A DNA stretch of 7,160 bases from Gammaproteobacteria bacterium (GCA_013002925.1 JABDLQ010000044.1:1-7160); one strand, 5' to 3'; counted from the stretch's first letter, positions 1 through 6,826 are shown. Program-made: numbers and translations. Notes: generated by a model not told the origin, from the sequence alone.

Positions 1-151
1 TTTCGAATGCCTCGCGTTCGTCGGGATCCGCCATATCAAGCAGGTCGCGCAAGGTAATACTCTCGGCGTCTGATGCGGTCATGTGGTAACGCGCCTGGAA
101 CTCCCACTTCGAAAAGTGCGTTTCCAGTCTAAATTCCGGCAGCATGGTCAT
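1..151 (-). CDS. PLP-dependent aminotransferase, N-terminal fragment
   Basis: This is the first 50 codons of a gene that continues past the left edge. The reading begins MTMLPEFRLETHFSKWEF and continues with RYHMTASDAES and LRDLLDMADPDEREAF. I recognise this pattern as the N terminus of a family of class I/II fold, pyridoxal-phosphate-dependent aminotransferases, cytoplasmic enzymes that move amino groups between amino acids and keto acids. The PLP lysine and the rest of the fold lie outside the window, so the substrate cannot be given. The start at 151 is preferred because a GGA lies 7 nt upstream (159-161); a second ATG at 145 is possible. It lies 15 nt after the VOC gene on the same strand, suggesting co-transcription. 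The family call rests on recalled N-terminal similarity only. Confidence 0.6.
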   Translation of the reverse strand, partial: MTMLPEFRLETHFSKWEFQARYHMTASDAESITLRDLLDMADPDEREAFE

Positions 152-166
152 AAGTTTTTCCGCTTG

Positions 167-547
167 TTATTCGTCCGCCGGGAAATCGATGTGAATGTGG
201 TTGCCGTCGGGATCCCAGATATTGATTTGCACCAGTTTGAAATCGCTTATATCGGAGCGCCGGTAACGCTCGCCCATCGCTTCTAACCTGGCCTCGAACT
301 CGGCGCGGCCGCTGGCCGCAAGCGCGAAATGCTCGAGCTTGAGCTCGCCCTCGGAGCCCGCGCCGGGTTCACCATCCACACTGACAAGGTGCACCACGGC
401 GGCATCGTCAGCATACATCCAGGCGCCGTCAAAACTAAAACCGGGCCGCTTGCCGCGGCGCAGGCCGAGCACCTTCGTATACCAGTCGATCATCGTATCG
501 AGACGACTGGTGCGCAGATTGACGTGGTCGAGTTTAACGATTTGCAT
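167..547 (-). CDS. VOC family protein (glyoxalase/dioxygenase fold)
   Basis: A 126-residue protein, the usual length for a single VOC unit made of two beta-alpha-beta-beta-beta modules. It opens with KLDHVNLRTS (His8), followed by the typical DWYTKVLGL helix end; the second module starts at LEHFALAASG (Glu72-His73) and closes with WDPDGNHIHIDF (111-122). In metal-dependent VOC enzymes His8, a residue near 72-73 and an acidic residue in the last strand bind a divalent metal; the last position here reads His119 where Glu is common, so metal binding is plausible but unproven. The family includes glyoxalases, extradiol dioxygenases and antibiotic-binding proteins, and the substrate cannot be told from sequence. 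The start is fixed by the conserved opening although no good Shine-Dalgarno is visible. It probably heads an operon with the downstream aminotransferase. No signal peptide, so cytoplasmic. Confidence 0.85.
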   Translation of the reverse strand: MQIVKLDHVNLRTSRLDTMIDWYTKVLGLRRGKRPGFSFDGAWMYADDAAVVHLVSVDGEPGAGSEGELKLEHFALAASGRAEFEARLEAMGERYRRSDISDFKLVQINIWDPDGNHIHIDFPADE

Positions 548-697
548 GATAATCAGGTGTTGAGTTTATCACGCCGGCGGTTGATCGGGCCCGGCAGCAT
601 CGCGATTGCGGTACGACATCAGGGCACCCTTTCGATCGCAACGCGATCAAATGTTCCGATGACGTGGGCACGCCGCCTTAAACGAGTATTTCGCATG

Positions 698-963
698 CCT
701 CAGGGCAGCCTCTCTGGATGCTTACCATCAATTCACCTTGTCGATATTGAAGTCGGCGCGCAGTGCGACTCTGCGGTCAGAGTCGTTGCGTGCATCGAAG
801 ATCCCGACGTCATCACCCGAATTCCCGATCACTTGAAGAGTAAGCGCTGCCAGCAATCGGCTAACGAACCGCGTGCGCCGCCTTCGTGGCTGTTTCCCAC
901 AAACTTGACTACACTATTTTGATGCCTGTAACGATCAGGGTGGGGACGCGCATTGCCCGGCAC
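698..963. repeat. Dispersed direct repeat, copy A
   Basis: This intergenic segment matches 6896-7160 in the same orientation: about 220 of 266 positions are identical by hand alignment, with a single one-base gap. Invariant blocks include 25 bases at 726-750 (starting at the catcaattcacc motif), the block containing gacgtcatcacccgaatt, and the block containing ctattttgatgcctgtaacga near the right end. No terminal inverted repeats or target duplication are evident. Read on the minus strand from 963, one frame stays open for 44 codons and contains RYRHQNSVV and SLADCW; the corresponding frame of copy B has a stop inside it. I do not recognise the element. It could be a non-autonomous mobile element, the relic of a gene, or a structured intergenic element. 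Both outer limits are approximate. Confidence 0.8.
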
Positions 964-1395
964 CGACTGACCGTGTCATTTCAATGCACGAGGCTCCGAT
1001 TTTGCGCTTTCCGTATCGCGCCAGGCCGCCCGGACCTAACGGGTCACTAATAACAATCGATCAGATTCTTGTCCGTGGCGTTATCCGTTTGCGCAAGCGA
1101 TACTCGGGGTTTATCGTTTATTCTTCTTAGACGCGTATTACTCGTCTGGTGGTTGTTCCTGGCTGCAACTGTATATGCACTGGACCGCTCGTTCGATCCG
1201 TTCAATCTCTTCAATGTAATGACCTGCCTTGCGCAGTGCGGCGTAGTGTATTAATCAATGGATCAGCTGGCGCACGCTGCATATAGATTTACAACACACT
1301 CAATCAGGACACCGGGATTGGCAATCCTGGTGGTCGAACCCGCCGGTAACGTTCTTCCCCTGAGTGCCATCACAACCGGCACCATTGACAGGAAT
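964..1395. other. Intergenic stretch with no supported gene
   Basis: This stretch separates repeat copy A from the 3' end of the minus-strand propeller gene. A 61-codon frame with a TTG start at 1069-1254 would encode one hydrophobic segment (VLLVWWLFLAATVYAL) but has no ribosome binding site and no family resemblance, so I do not call it. A short imperfect hairpin at 1312-1330 lies about 65 nt beyond the end of the propeller gene on its strand, but it has a very tight loop and no T-tract, so it is not convincing as a terminator. Nothing else could be supported. Confidence 0.5.
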
Positions 1396-2637
1396 TCACT
1401 CCCCTTGCAAATCGAGGTTGACCGCATAAAGCACGCCTGAGCCGGTACCGACATAGGCCGTGCCGTCGTGAATCGTGAGGTTCAACACGCTCTGTGCATT
1501 TGTCAGTAACCGGTCGATACTCCATTGAATCGCCTGATACCTGTTGAGATCTTTCGGCATATTTTCGGGTTTGAATGCGTCGGGGTAGAGATTCTCTTCC
1601 GGCCCCAGGTTAATTAATAGCTGACCTTCTCCGCTTACCGTGTCAATGCTGAAAAGCCGACCCGCCAATGTGCCGAAGACAAGCTTCTTGCCGTGCGGTT
1701 GTGGCTGGGCAAAGATCGGCGACGCGGTGCGGAAAAAAAGGGTCTGCGCTCCCGTGTCGTGGCGAAAACCCATGAGCGCAAAACCGTCCGACAAACCGTA
1801 GTAAACGCCCTCATCGAGTATCATGGCCGGTGAACCGATCCAGGAGCTGCCAACCTTGGAACTCCAGGCCTCTGTGCCATCCTCGGCATTAATAGCGTAG
1901 AAGTAAGTTCCTCGCGTGCCGGCGAAGACACGGCCCTCATGGAGAACGGGTGTCAGGTGAAATCCCCGGTAGCCAATCCAGTCCAGACCCTTGCTGGCTG
2001 GCAGCTGCGCCTGAAACCTCCAGCGAACCTTTCCGGACGCAGAGTCGAGACCGTAAATACTGTTGTTCCAGCTGGCGGCGACAATGGTTTCTTCGTACAC
2101 GACAAGATCTGCGGTCACCGTTGCACCTGGTACCGCCCAGACTCGGTCCCCGGAATCCTTCGAGACGGCATGCACGCCGGTGCCGCTCCCGAATACCACG
2201 GTCTCCCGATGCACAGTGGGTGCGGATCGATACCAACCCCAGGGATCTGCCAGGATCTCGTTGCCCCACCCCCAGGTCCGCCCGTCTACCAGCGGGCCCG
2301 GGTCCGGACTCTCATAGGTCCAGATTTCTTTACCGGCATCGGTCAACGCATGAAGGCCGGCCGACGAGTGCACGTACAGGCGATCCCCGTCTACCGCCAC
2401 GGCGGCCGCGATGTTGCCGGCCAGCTCCTTGCGCCACAGCTCTTTACCGGCCAGTGTGAGTGCATACACCGTATTGCCGCCCGTGATGTATAGCCGGCGT
2501 TCGGTGATCGCAGGCTTTCCCGCGAGTCTTCCTTCGGCTTCGAACCGCCATTCGATCTCTGCTGCAAAAAGAGTGGGGTGTGCGAAGAGGCTCGCTAAAA
2601 GAAGAGATCGCAGGATTTGCGTCGAGATGCTTTGCAT
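1396..2637 (-). CDS. Exported PQQ-like beta-propeller repeat protein
   Basis: A 413-residue exported protein. It starts with a Sec signal peptide (MQSISTQILRSLLLASLF, likely cleaved after Ala25), then about eight repeats of the form (hydrophobic)-G-x-(V/L)Y-xxG-xxG-xxYAL-(D/T)-xx-G-xxxW. Closing aromatic positions include W68, W106, W167, W206 and W258; later repeats are near 275-301, 314-340 and 388-409. The N-terminal IEWRF strand (28-32) probably closes the last blade. Eight such repeats match the propeller seen in BamB and quinoprotein dehydrogenases. The catalytic domain of a dehydrogenase is absent and the length is close to BamB-like proteins, but there is no lipobox, so it is probably a soluble periplasmic scaffold or sensor; the function is unknown. 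I chose the start at 2637 because AGGAGA lies 5 nt upstream and the signal peptide begins there, although the frame is open to 2715. It ends in TGA, so TGA is a stop in this genome. Confidence 0.85.
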   Translation of the reverse strand: MQSISTQILRSLLLASLFAHPTLFAAEIEWRFEAEGRLAGKPAITERRLYITGGNTVYALTLAGKELWRKELAGNIAAAVAVDGDRLYVHSSAGLHALTDAGKEIWTYESPDPGPLVDGRTWGWGNEILADPWGWYRSAPTVHRETVVFGSGTGVHAVSKDSGDRVWAVPGATVTADLVVYEETIVAASWNNSIYGLDSASGKVRWRFQAQLPASKGLDWIGYRGFHLTPVLHEGRVFAGTRGTYFYAINAEDGTEAWSSKVGSSWIGSPAMILDEGVYYGLSDGFALMGFRHDTGAQTLFFRTASPIFAQPQPHGKKLVFGTLAGRLFSIDTVSGEGQLLINLGPEENLYPDAFKPENMPKDLNRYQAIQWSIDRLLTNAQSVLNLTIHDGTAYVGTGSGVLYAVNLDLQGE

Positions 2638-2642
2638 TCGGT

Positions 2643-2648
2643 TCTCCT
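2643..2648 (-). promoter_or_regulatory. Ribosome binding site that sets the propeller start
   Basis: On the minus strand this reads AGGAGA, 5 nt before the ATG at 2637-2635. It decides between this start and the in-frame ATG at 2715, which would put 26 non-hydrophobic residues in front of a good signal peptide. Confidence 0.7.
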
Positions 2649-2673
2649 GTCCTGTGGAATTAATCGTGTCAGC

Positions 2674-2702
2674 ATAGTATGGCAAAACACCGGACAGGCC
2701 AA
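2674..2702 (-). promoter_or_regulatory. Candidate sigma-70 promoter for the propeller gene
   Basis: On the minus strand a TTGGCC hexamer (2702-2697) and a TACTAT hexamer (2679-2674) are separated by exactly 17 bp, each matching the sigma-70 consensus at 4 of 6 positions. The -10 box ends 36 nt before the start codon, giving a leader of about 30 nt that contains the ribosome binding site. It would also disfavour the longer reading that starts at 2715, since that start lies upstream of this promoter. This is a consensus match only. Confidence 0.35.
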
Positions 2703-2755
2703 AAATAGCCGACAACCACGATTTTGTCGTGATGTAGGTGACTGAAACGCAGGCT

Positions 2756-2776
2756 AAGCCTGTATTTTGCGGGCTT
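2756..2776 (+). other. Short hairpin in the divergent intergenic region
   Basis: A seven-pair stem with one G-U pair (aagcctg against cgggctt) encloses a seven-base loop. A short T-run follows at 2784-2789. No plus-strand gene ends just upstream that it could terminate. It lies between the two divergent genes, so it could be a leader structure of the FG-GAP gene or an operator-like site. Chance is also possible at this size. Confidence 0.25.
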
Positions 2777-2829
2777 CAGCGTCGTTTTTATCAGTTGTGT
2801 TAGGCTTAAGCTGAGTCCAGGATAAATAC

Positions 2830-4242
2830 ATGAATCGCAAGACAACCACTCTGTATGTACTCATGCTACTAGTGAGTTCGGCGTCGGCAGGTTCTTTCGA
2901 TACTCCTGTTTCGTATGACCTTGCGGGAGGCCCTGGCGGTATCACCGTCGCCGACATCGACGGTGACGGTCTTGTCGATACCGCGACCGCGGTAGCGGTG
3001 GGAGTCTCGTTACGGCTCAGTGATGGCACCGGCCTGGGACCTGAGCAACTGATCGGCATCAGCGCCGGCGATGTGCGCGAGGTAGCAGTTGAAGACATAG
3101 ACGGTGATGGCGATCAGGATCTGGTCGTGGTTTTGCGGTTTGGAGACAGCCTTATCGCCGTGTTGCGCAATCAGGGCGATGGTACCTATTCGGACCCGGA
3201 ACTTTTTGGCGCAACTGATGTTGCGTTTGCGCTGCGGATGACAGACATCGACCTTGATGGCGATCAGGATGCCGTGGTGGTAAACGGTCTTATTGACGAG
3301 TCATTTATTACATTGTTTCGTAACGACGGCAGCGGCTCGTTTGCAAACATCGAAATCCATCATCTTGCCACCGTGGGGATTATCTACGTTGCCGATCTGG
3401 ATATTGCCGATTTTAATGGTGATGGTTATCCCGACATAGTCGGTGCCACGGATAACTCGTTTAGTATTGAGGTGTTGCTCAACGACGGCGCAGGCGGGTT
3501 GTTGCCTGCCGAGACCGTGGATTTGGGACTCATGGCGCCCCGTGCCGTACTGGCTCGCGACATCAACCAGGACAATCATCCGGATTTGCTGGTCGTGTCC
3601 TGTAACGATCTGCACGTCGGATTAAACAACGGCACAGGCAGTTTCGTACCCGCCGGTATTGTGCCGCTGATCGGAGCCTGCCACTCGATCACGAATCCCG
3701 CAGGTATCACCGCCGGGCACTTTGACAATGATGGGATAGTCGACATGGCATACCCGAGCCGGTCTACCGACACCGTGCGAGTACTCTCGGGCGCTGGTGA
3801 CGGCAGCTTCACAGAGTCGGCGGTAATCGCAGTGGACGCGGATCCTATAACGATAGCTACGGGCGATGTAAACGGAGATGGCAGTGACGACATCGTCAGT
3901 GGGAGCATCAATAATTTCTCTTTCAACACGCTGGTATTTTTGACGCAGGTTGCCGTGGATTCCGATGGCGATGGCGTCTCGGACAACATCGACAACTGTA
4001 CCGACGTCGCCAATCCGGACCAGCGCGATACTAACGGCGACGGGTTCGGTAATCTCTGTGATCCGGATCTCAATAACGACGGAGTCGTTAATTTTATCGA
4101 TGTTTCGTTATGGGCGCCGTTCTTTGGGACTGCCGATAGCGGCGACGCAGATTTTGACGGCAACGGCCTTGTTAATTTTGTCGACTTTGCACTGTTCCCG
4201 GAATATTTCGCTGGGCCGCCTGGACCCGCTGCTGTGAACTGA
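2830..4242 (+). CDS. Secreted FG-GAP/VCBS propeller with TSP3 and dockerin-like modules
   Basis: A 470-residue exported protein with a signal peptide (cleavage probably after Ala20). Seven calcium-loop motifs of the DxDGDGxxD type begin near residues 42, 89, 139, 194, 244, 297 and 346, spaced 47-55 residues apart. This fits a seven-bladed integrin-like FG-GAP propeller. The fifth (DINQDNHPD) and sixth (HFDNDGIVD) are degenerate. After the propeller come a thrombospondin type 3-like segment (377-410, with DSDGDGVSDNIDNC and Cys390/Cys410) and two dockerin-like calcium loops (DLNNDGVVNFID at 413-424, DFDGNGLVNFVD at 441-452). These modules are known to be calcium-stabilised and to mediate binding. 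No enzyme domain and no C-terminal sorting signal are seen, so the role is presumably extracellular or surface binding. AGGA at 2819-2822, 7 nt before the ATG, supports the start. It is divergent from the PQQ-like propeller gene. Confidence 0.88.
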   Translation: MNRKTTTLYVLMLLVSSASAGSFDTPVSYDLAGGPGGITVADIDGDGLVDTATAVAVGVSLRLSDGTGLGPEQLIGISAGDVREVAVEDIDGDGDQDLVVVLRFGDSLIAVLRNQGDGTYSDPELFGATDVAFALRMTDIDLDGDQDAVVVNGLIDESFITLFRNDGSGSFANIEIHHLATVGIIYVADLDIADFNGDGYPDIVGATDNSFSIEVLLNDGAGGLLPAETVDLGLMAPRAVLARDINQDNHPDLLVVSCNDLHVGLNNGTGSFVPAGIVPLIGACHSITNPAGITAGHFDNDGIVDMAYPSRSTDTVRVLSGAGDGSFTESAVIAVDADPITIATGDVNGDGSDDIVSGSINNFSFNTLVFLTQVAVDSDGDGVSDNIDNCTDVANPDQRDTNGDGFGNLCDPDLNNDGVVNFIDVSLWAPFFGTADSGDADFDGNGLVNFVDFALFPEYFAGPPGPAAVN

Positions 4243-4333
4243 GTTGACGCACCAGTTGACCGGAAGTTAAGAAGCAGCGGTAGCTGACTTAGCTATACAG
4301 CCTGGACGTTCTAACACCATTGATCGACACAAT

Positions 4334-4727
4334 ATGTTGTCCTGCCGAGGTATGTTGACCGAAACAATGGACTCGACCCTGATCGTCTTGCTGTTCGCCG
4401 CTGGCGCATTCGCCGCGGCACTCTACTATCTCTACGTAATAGGGGGGGTGGCACGACTGGGCGTATCGCGCCCGGGCGAGCATCATCATGCTGATGGGTG
4501 TGCTGGTGCCGGTGCTCGTCATGACGCTGATGCAGCAGCACGACGCAAAGGATGAGCTGGCAACATACGGCAACTCGATTTATCCCGAACTCGGTTCAGG
4601 TGTGGGCGTCTCTACGGGCAACTTTGCGGGCGGCACTCATTGGATGTTCAAATTCGACGCAGGCAGGCAAGCTTTGCTCAACTATTACCGCGAACCAACG
4701 ATGTCAAAAAGCATTTTAAACGAGTAA
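4334..4727 (+). pseudogene. Small two-helix membrane protein, frame broken at a G7 run
   Basis: Two overlapping frames appear to be one gene. The first runs from ATG 4334 (alternatives 4352 and 4367) and encodes a hydrophobic helix ending LYYLYVIGG. After the seven G residues at 4442-4448 that frame becomes Ala/His/Arg/Asp-rich, typical of out-of-frame translation. The next frame, closed by a TAG just before the G-run, continues sensibly as WHDWAYRARASIIM, then a second helix (MGVLVPVLVMTLM) and a C-terminal domain with YPELGSG and ALLNYYREP, ending at TAA 4725-4727. With six G residues the whole would read as one protein of about 119 residues from ATG 4367. No good ribosome binding site separates the candidate starts (GAGG at 4347-4350 is too close to 4352). 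I do not recognise the family. The break may be a mutation, a sequence error, or slippage or phase variation at the G-run. Confidence 0.55.
4442..4448 (+). other. G7 homopolymer at the frame break
   Basis: Seven consecutive G residues mark the point where the plausible coding frame moves from frame 2 to frame 3. Removing one G joins both halves without any stop. Such runs are prone to replication and transcriptional slippage and to miscalled length in some sequencing methods. Confidence 0.6.
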
Positions 4728-4729
4728 CG

Positions 4730-4765
4730 GGGTCTGGGTATATTTTGAATAAAGTTCTCTGACCC
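4730..4765. repeat. REP-like imperfect palindrome
   Basis: Arms of about 14 bases, GGGTCTGGGTATAT and the complement of the right arm GGGTCAGAGAACTT, face each other around an 8-base centre; GGGTC/GACCC at the tips is exact. It begins two bases after the stop codon of the frameshifted gene. Its GGGTC...GACCC ends resemble the repeated extragenic palindromes often seen in Gammaproteobacteria and spread with RAYT (REP-associated tyrosine) transposases; that link is from general knowledge. There is no T-tract directly after it, so it is not an obvious intrinsic terminator. Confidence 0.5.
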
Positions 4766-4784
4766 ATTTTTCGACGGGCTGTGC

Positions 4785-4814
4785 TTTTCATGGCAGGATA
4801 GGCCTCATTAAAAT
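4785..4814 (+). promoter_or_regulatory. Candidate sigma-70 promoter for the DUF885 gene
   Basis: TTTTCA (4785-4790, 4 of 6) and TAAAAT (4809-4814, 5 of 6) are separated by 18 bp. Transcription would begin near 4821, just before the AAGGA ribosome binding site at 4824-4828, giving a very short leader. It lies downstream of the palindrome, so the gene may be transcribed independently of its broken neighbour. This is a consensus match only. Confidence 0.35.
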
Positions 4815-4836
4815 CCATTTTCAAAGGAACCACCTT

Positions 4837-6723
4837 ATGTCGACTACGTTGGTTAGATCATTTTTGGGCGCTCTTGCTCTACTTTTTATCGTCGCGGCTT
4901 GTCAAAAAGACGATGCTGTTGCGCCACAGGGCACAACCCCGGCTGTTGAGTCGACCGACACTTCAAAAGCCGCTGTCTCACCTGAGGCAGAAACTGAACG
5001 TCTCAATGCCTGGTTCAATGATCGTTACGAAGAAAGCCTGCAGTTCAGCCCGGTCAGGCTAACCTTTCTGGGTCGCAAGGAACTGTACGACCAGATTGAT
5101 CAGATCGGAGAAGAAGCGGCACGAGAGCGGCTGGCCTGGCGCGTTGCAACAGTTGCAAAGATGCGCGCAAGTTTTGACTATGACTCACTAACCCTGGCTG
5201 GCAAGGAATCTTTCGATCTGTGGGTATACGAAACCGAGGAAGCCCAGGCAGACATGAAGTTTATGTACCACGGTTATCGGTTTGGCGAGCTCGGTGGTCC
5301 CGAAGCTCAATTCCCAACGTTTCTGATCAATTTTCACAAGGTGGATACAAAAGAGGATATGCAGGCTTACATTACTCGCATTGCCGAAGTCGCTCGCGCC
5401 ATGAATCAGGTCAGGGATTTGTGCGCAACAGCCGCAAAGAAGGGTATACGACCACCACAGTTTGCCTTTGACACCGCCATGGAACGGGCGACGAAAGTGA
5501 TCACCGGCCAGCCCTTTGGCGGCGAGGGAGATTCACCGCTGTTGGCCGATACGAAACGCAAGCTTGGGAGCCTGGTGGAATCGGGCCAAATTGATAAAGA
5601 GCAATCAGCAGCGCTGCTTGGTCAAGCCACTCAGGCGCTAAAAGATCATTTTCTGCCTTCTTACGAGGCATACATCGCCTGGTTAGAGAAAGAAAAACCG
5701 AACGCGGATGAAGTAGCGCAGGGCGTTTCCGCTTTGCCCAACGGTAAGGCTTATTACGATCACCAGCTTGCCGGTTACACCACACTACCGATGACGGCCG
5801 ATGATGTTCATAAGCTGGGTCTGGCTGAGGTGGCCCGGATAAGAGCCGAGATGGAGGCGATCAAAGAGCAGGTCGAGTTTTCAGGTGATCTTACAGAATT
5901 TTTTGAATTTGTTCGCACCGACCCGCAGTTCTATTATCCCAATACGGATGAGGGTCGGGAGGAATATCTGAGTACTACGCGGCAATTCCTTGCGGAGATC
6001 GACAAAAAGCTTCCGAAGTTTTTTGGCAGATTGCCCAGGGCCGGTCTTGAGGTGAAGCGCGTCGAAGCGTTCCGCGAAGTGGATGGCGGGGCGCAGCATT
6101 ATATGCCGGGTACCCCTGACGGTTCTCGTGATGGTGTGTACTACGTGCACATGTCAGACATGAGTGCCTACTCCAAAACCGACATGGAGACCGTGGCCTA
6201 TCATGAAGCCAGTCCCGGACATCATATGCAGATTTCTATTGCACAGGAGCTGACCGATGTGCCTGTTTTTCGTACGCAGGCCGGATTCTCCGTGTACTCG
6301 GAAGGTTGAGCCCTGTATTCGGAAAAACTGGCCAAAGAGATGGGCCAGTTCAAAGACCCCTACATGGATTTTGGTCGCCTTACGGCCGAAATGTGGCGCG
6401 CAATACGGCTGGTCGTGGATACAGGCCTGCATGCCAAGGGCTGGACTCAGGAACAGGCGGTGCAATATTTCTTTGATAACTCCGCGATCCCGGAAGGCGC
6501 TGTGCGTTCAGAAGTGCGTCGCTACATCACAACACCAGGGCAAGCCACGTCGTATAAAGTTGGTATGCTGAAAATTGAAGAATTACGTAATCTGGCCGAA
6601 GCTGAACTGGGCGATAAATTCGATATCCGTGGTTTTCACGACGTGGTACTTGGCGGTGGAGCATTGCCCATGCCGTTGCTGGAATCGCGTGTGAAAAACT
6701 GGATTACCGAACAGAGCGGGTAG
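4837..6723 (+). CDS. DUF885 family lipoprotein, interrupted by in-frame TGA
   Basis: A 628-codon frame with one internal TGA (codon 491). The N terminus is a lipoprotein signal, MSTTLVRSFLGALALLFIV followed by AAC with the lipidated Cys22; Gln at +2 argues for outer-membrane rather than inner-membrane retention. The mature part shows DUF885 hallmarks: LNAWFNDRYEE, SPVRLTFLGRK, FLINFHKVDT, then the putative metal-binding motif HEASPGHHMQ (456-465). VYSEG is then followed by TGA where the family reads W in EGWALY. After TGA the same frame continues for 137 codons with all expected family motifs (DTGLHAKGW, RYITTPGQATSYK, GDKFDIRGFHDVVL), ending at TAG. DUF885 proteins are thought to be metallopeptidase-like; the substrate is unknown. 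AAGGA 8 nt before ATG supports the start. The shortened product (490 residues) would lack the C-terminal quarter including a conserved Glu-rich motif, and is probably inactive. A nonsense mutation, sequence error or readthrough are all possible. Confidence 0.85.
6307..6309 (+). other. In-frame TGA replacing a conserved Trp codon
   Basis: The local reading is Tyr-Ser-Glu-Gly-TGA-Ala-Leu-Tyr-Ser-Glu. In DUF885 proteins the position after Glu-Gly is Trp, so a single G-to-A change from TGG explains it. The gene on the left of the window that encodes the PQQ-like propeller and the FG-GAP gene both end in TGA, so TGA is not generally read as Trp here. Confidence 0.85.
6326..6350 (+). other. Perfect hairpin just downstream of the internal TGA
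   Basis: AACTGGCC (6326-6333) and GGCCAGTT (6343-6350) form an uninterrupted 8-bp stem with a 9-base loop, AAAGAGATG. It starts 16 nt after the TGA, inside coding sequence for LAKEMGQF. Position and size are within the range of stop-proximal hairpins that affect readthrough, and roughly where a bacterial SECIS would lie, but the first two loop bases are A rather than containing the expected G. Chance remains likely. Confidence 0.4.
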
Positions 6724-6731
6724 AATGTAAA

Positions 6732-6780
6732 TGGTGTCAGGTTTATTGCAGACAATTTATGCAACATAAACCTGACACCA
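6732..6780. repeat. REP-like palindrome, perfect 15-bp arms
   Basis: TGGTGTCAGGTTTAT (6732-6746) is repeated exactly in inverse at 6766-6780 around a 19-base centre; inside it TGCA (6747-6750) can pair with TGCA (6760-6763), leaving a 9-base apical loop. It starts 9 nt after the DUF885 stop. It could act as a 3' RNA-stabilising hairpin or terminator-like structure, though no T-tract follows. GGTGTC/GACACC-ended palindromes of this kind are common dispersed intergenic repeats in Gammaproteobacteria, often linked to RAYT transposases (general knowledge). Confidence 0.75.
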
Positions 6781-6795
6781 GTATTGATCTGCATG

Positions 6796-6826
6796 CCCCA
6801 GGGTACCCTCCCTTCATGCTGCGCAT
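6796..6826. repeat. Partial copy of the left end of the dispersed repeat
   Basis: These 31 bases match 6896-6926 at 28 positions and lie exactly 100 bp before it in the same orientation; after this point similarity stops. It includes the self-complementary AGGGTACCCT. A looser echo, CAGGGCACCCT, lies at 620-630 ahead of copy A. Confidence 0.65.

Noticed and set aside
634..648. Inverted repeat GATCGC/GCGATC
   Set aside because: Six-base arms with a three-base loop in GC-rich DNA; no gene nearby that it could regulate was identifiable.
329..922. Plus-strand open frame of 197 codons
   Set aside because: It runs antisense through the well-supported VOC gene and then into repeat copy A; its repeat part has a stop in the aligned frame of copy B.
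1069..1254. Possible 61-residue single-helix protein with TTG start
   Set aside because: No ribosome binding site, no recognisable family, and the length is within chance for this region.
1312..1330. Imperfect hairpin as terminator of the minus-strand propeller gene
   Set aside because: The loop is only one base unless the stem is opened, and there is no T-tract on the minus strand after it.
2754..3098. Minus-strand open frame opposite the FG-GAP gene
   Set aside because: Ser/Thr/Pro-rich translation typical of the antisense of DxDGDG repeat coding; no start signal or family match.
4281..4295. Hairpin TAGCT/AGCTA after the FG-GAP gene as terminator
   Set aside because: Only five AT-rich pairs and no T-tract follows.
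4837..6723. TGA read as tryptophan genome-wide (alternative code)
   Set aside because: At least two other genes in the window terminate at TGA, and the remaining Trp codons in this gene are TGG.
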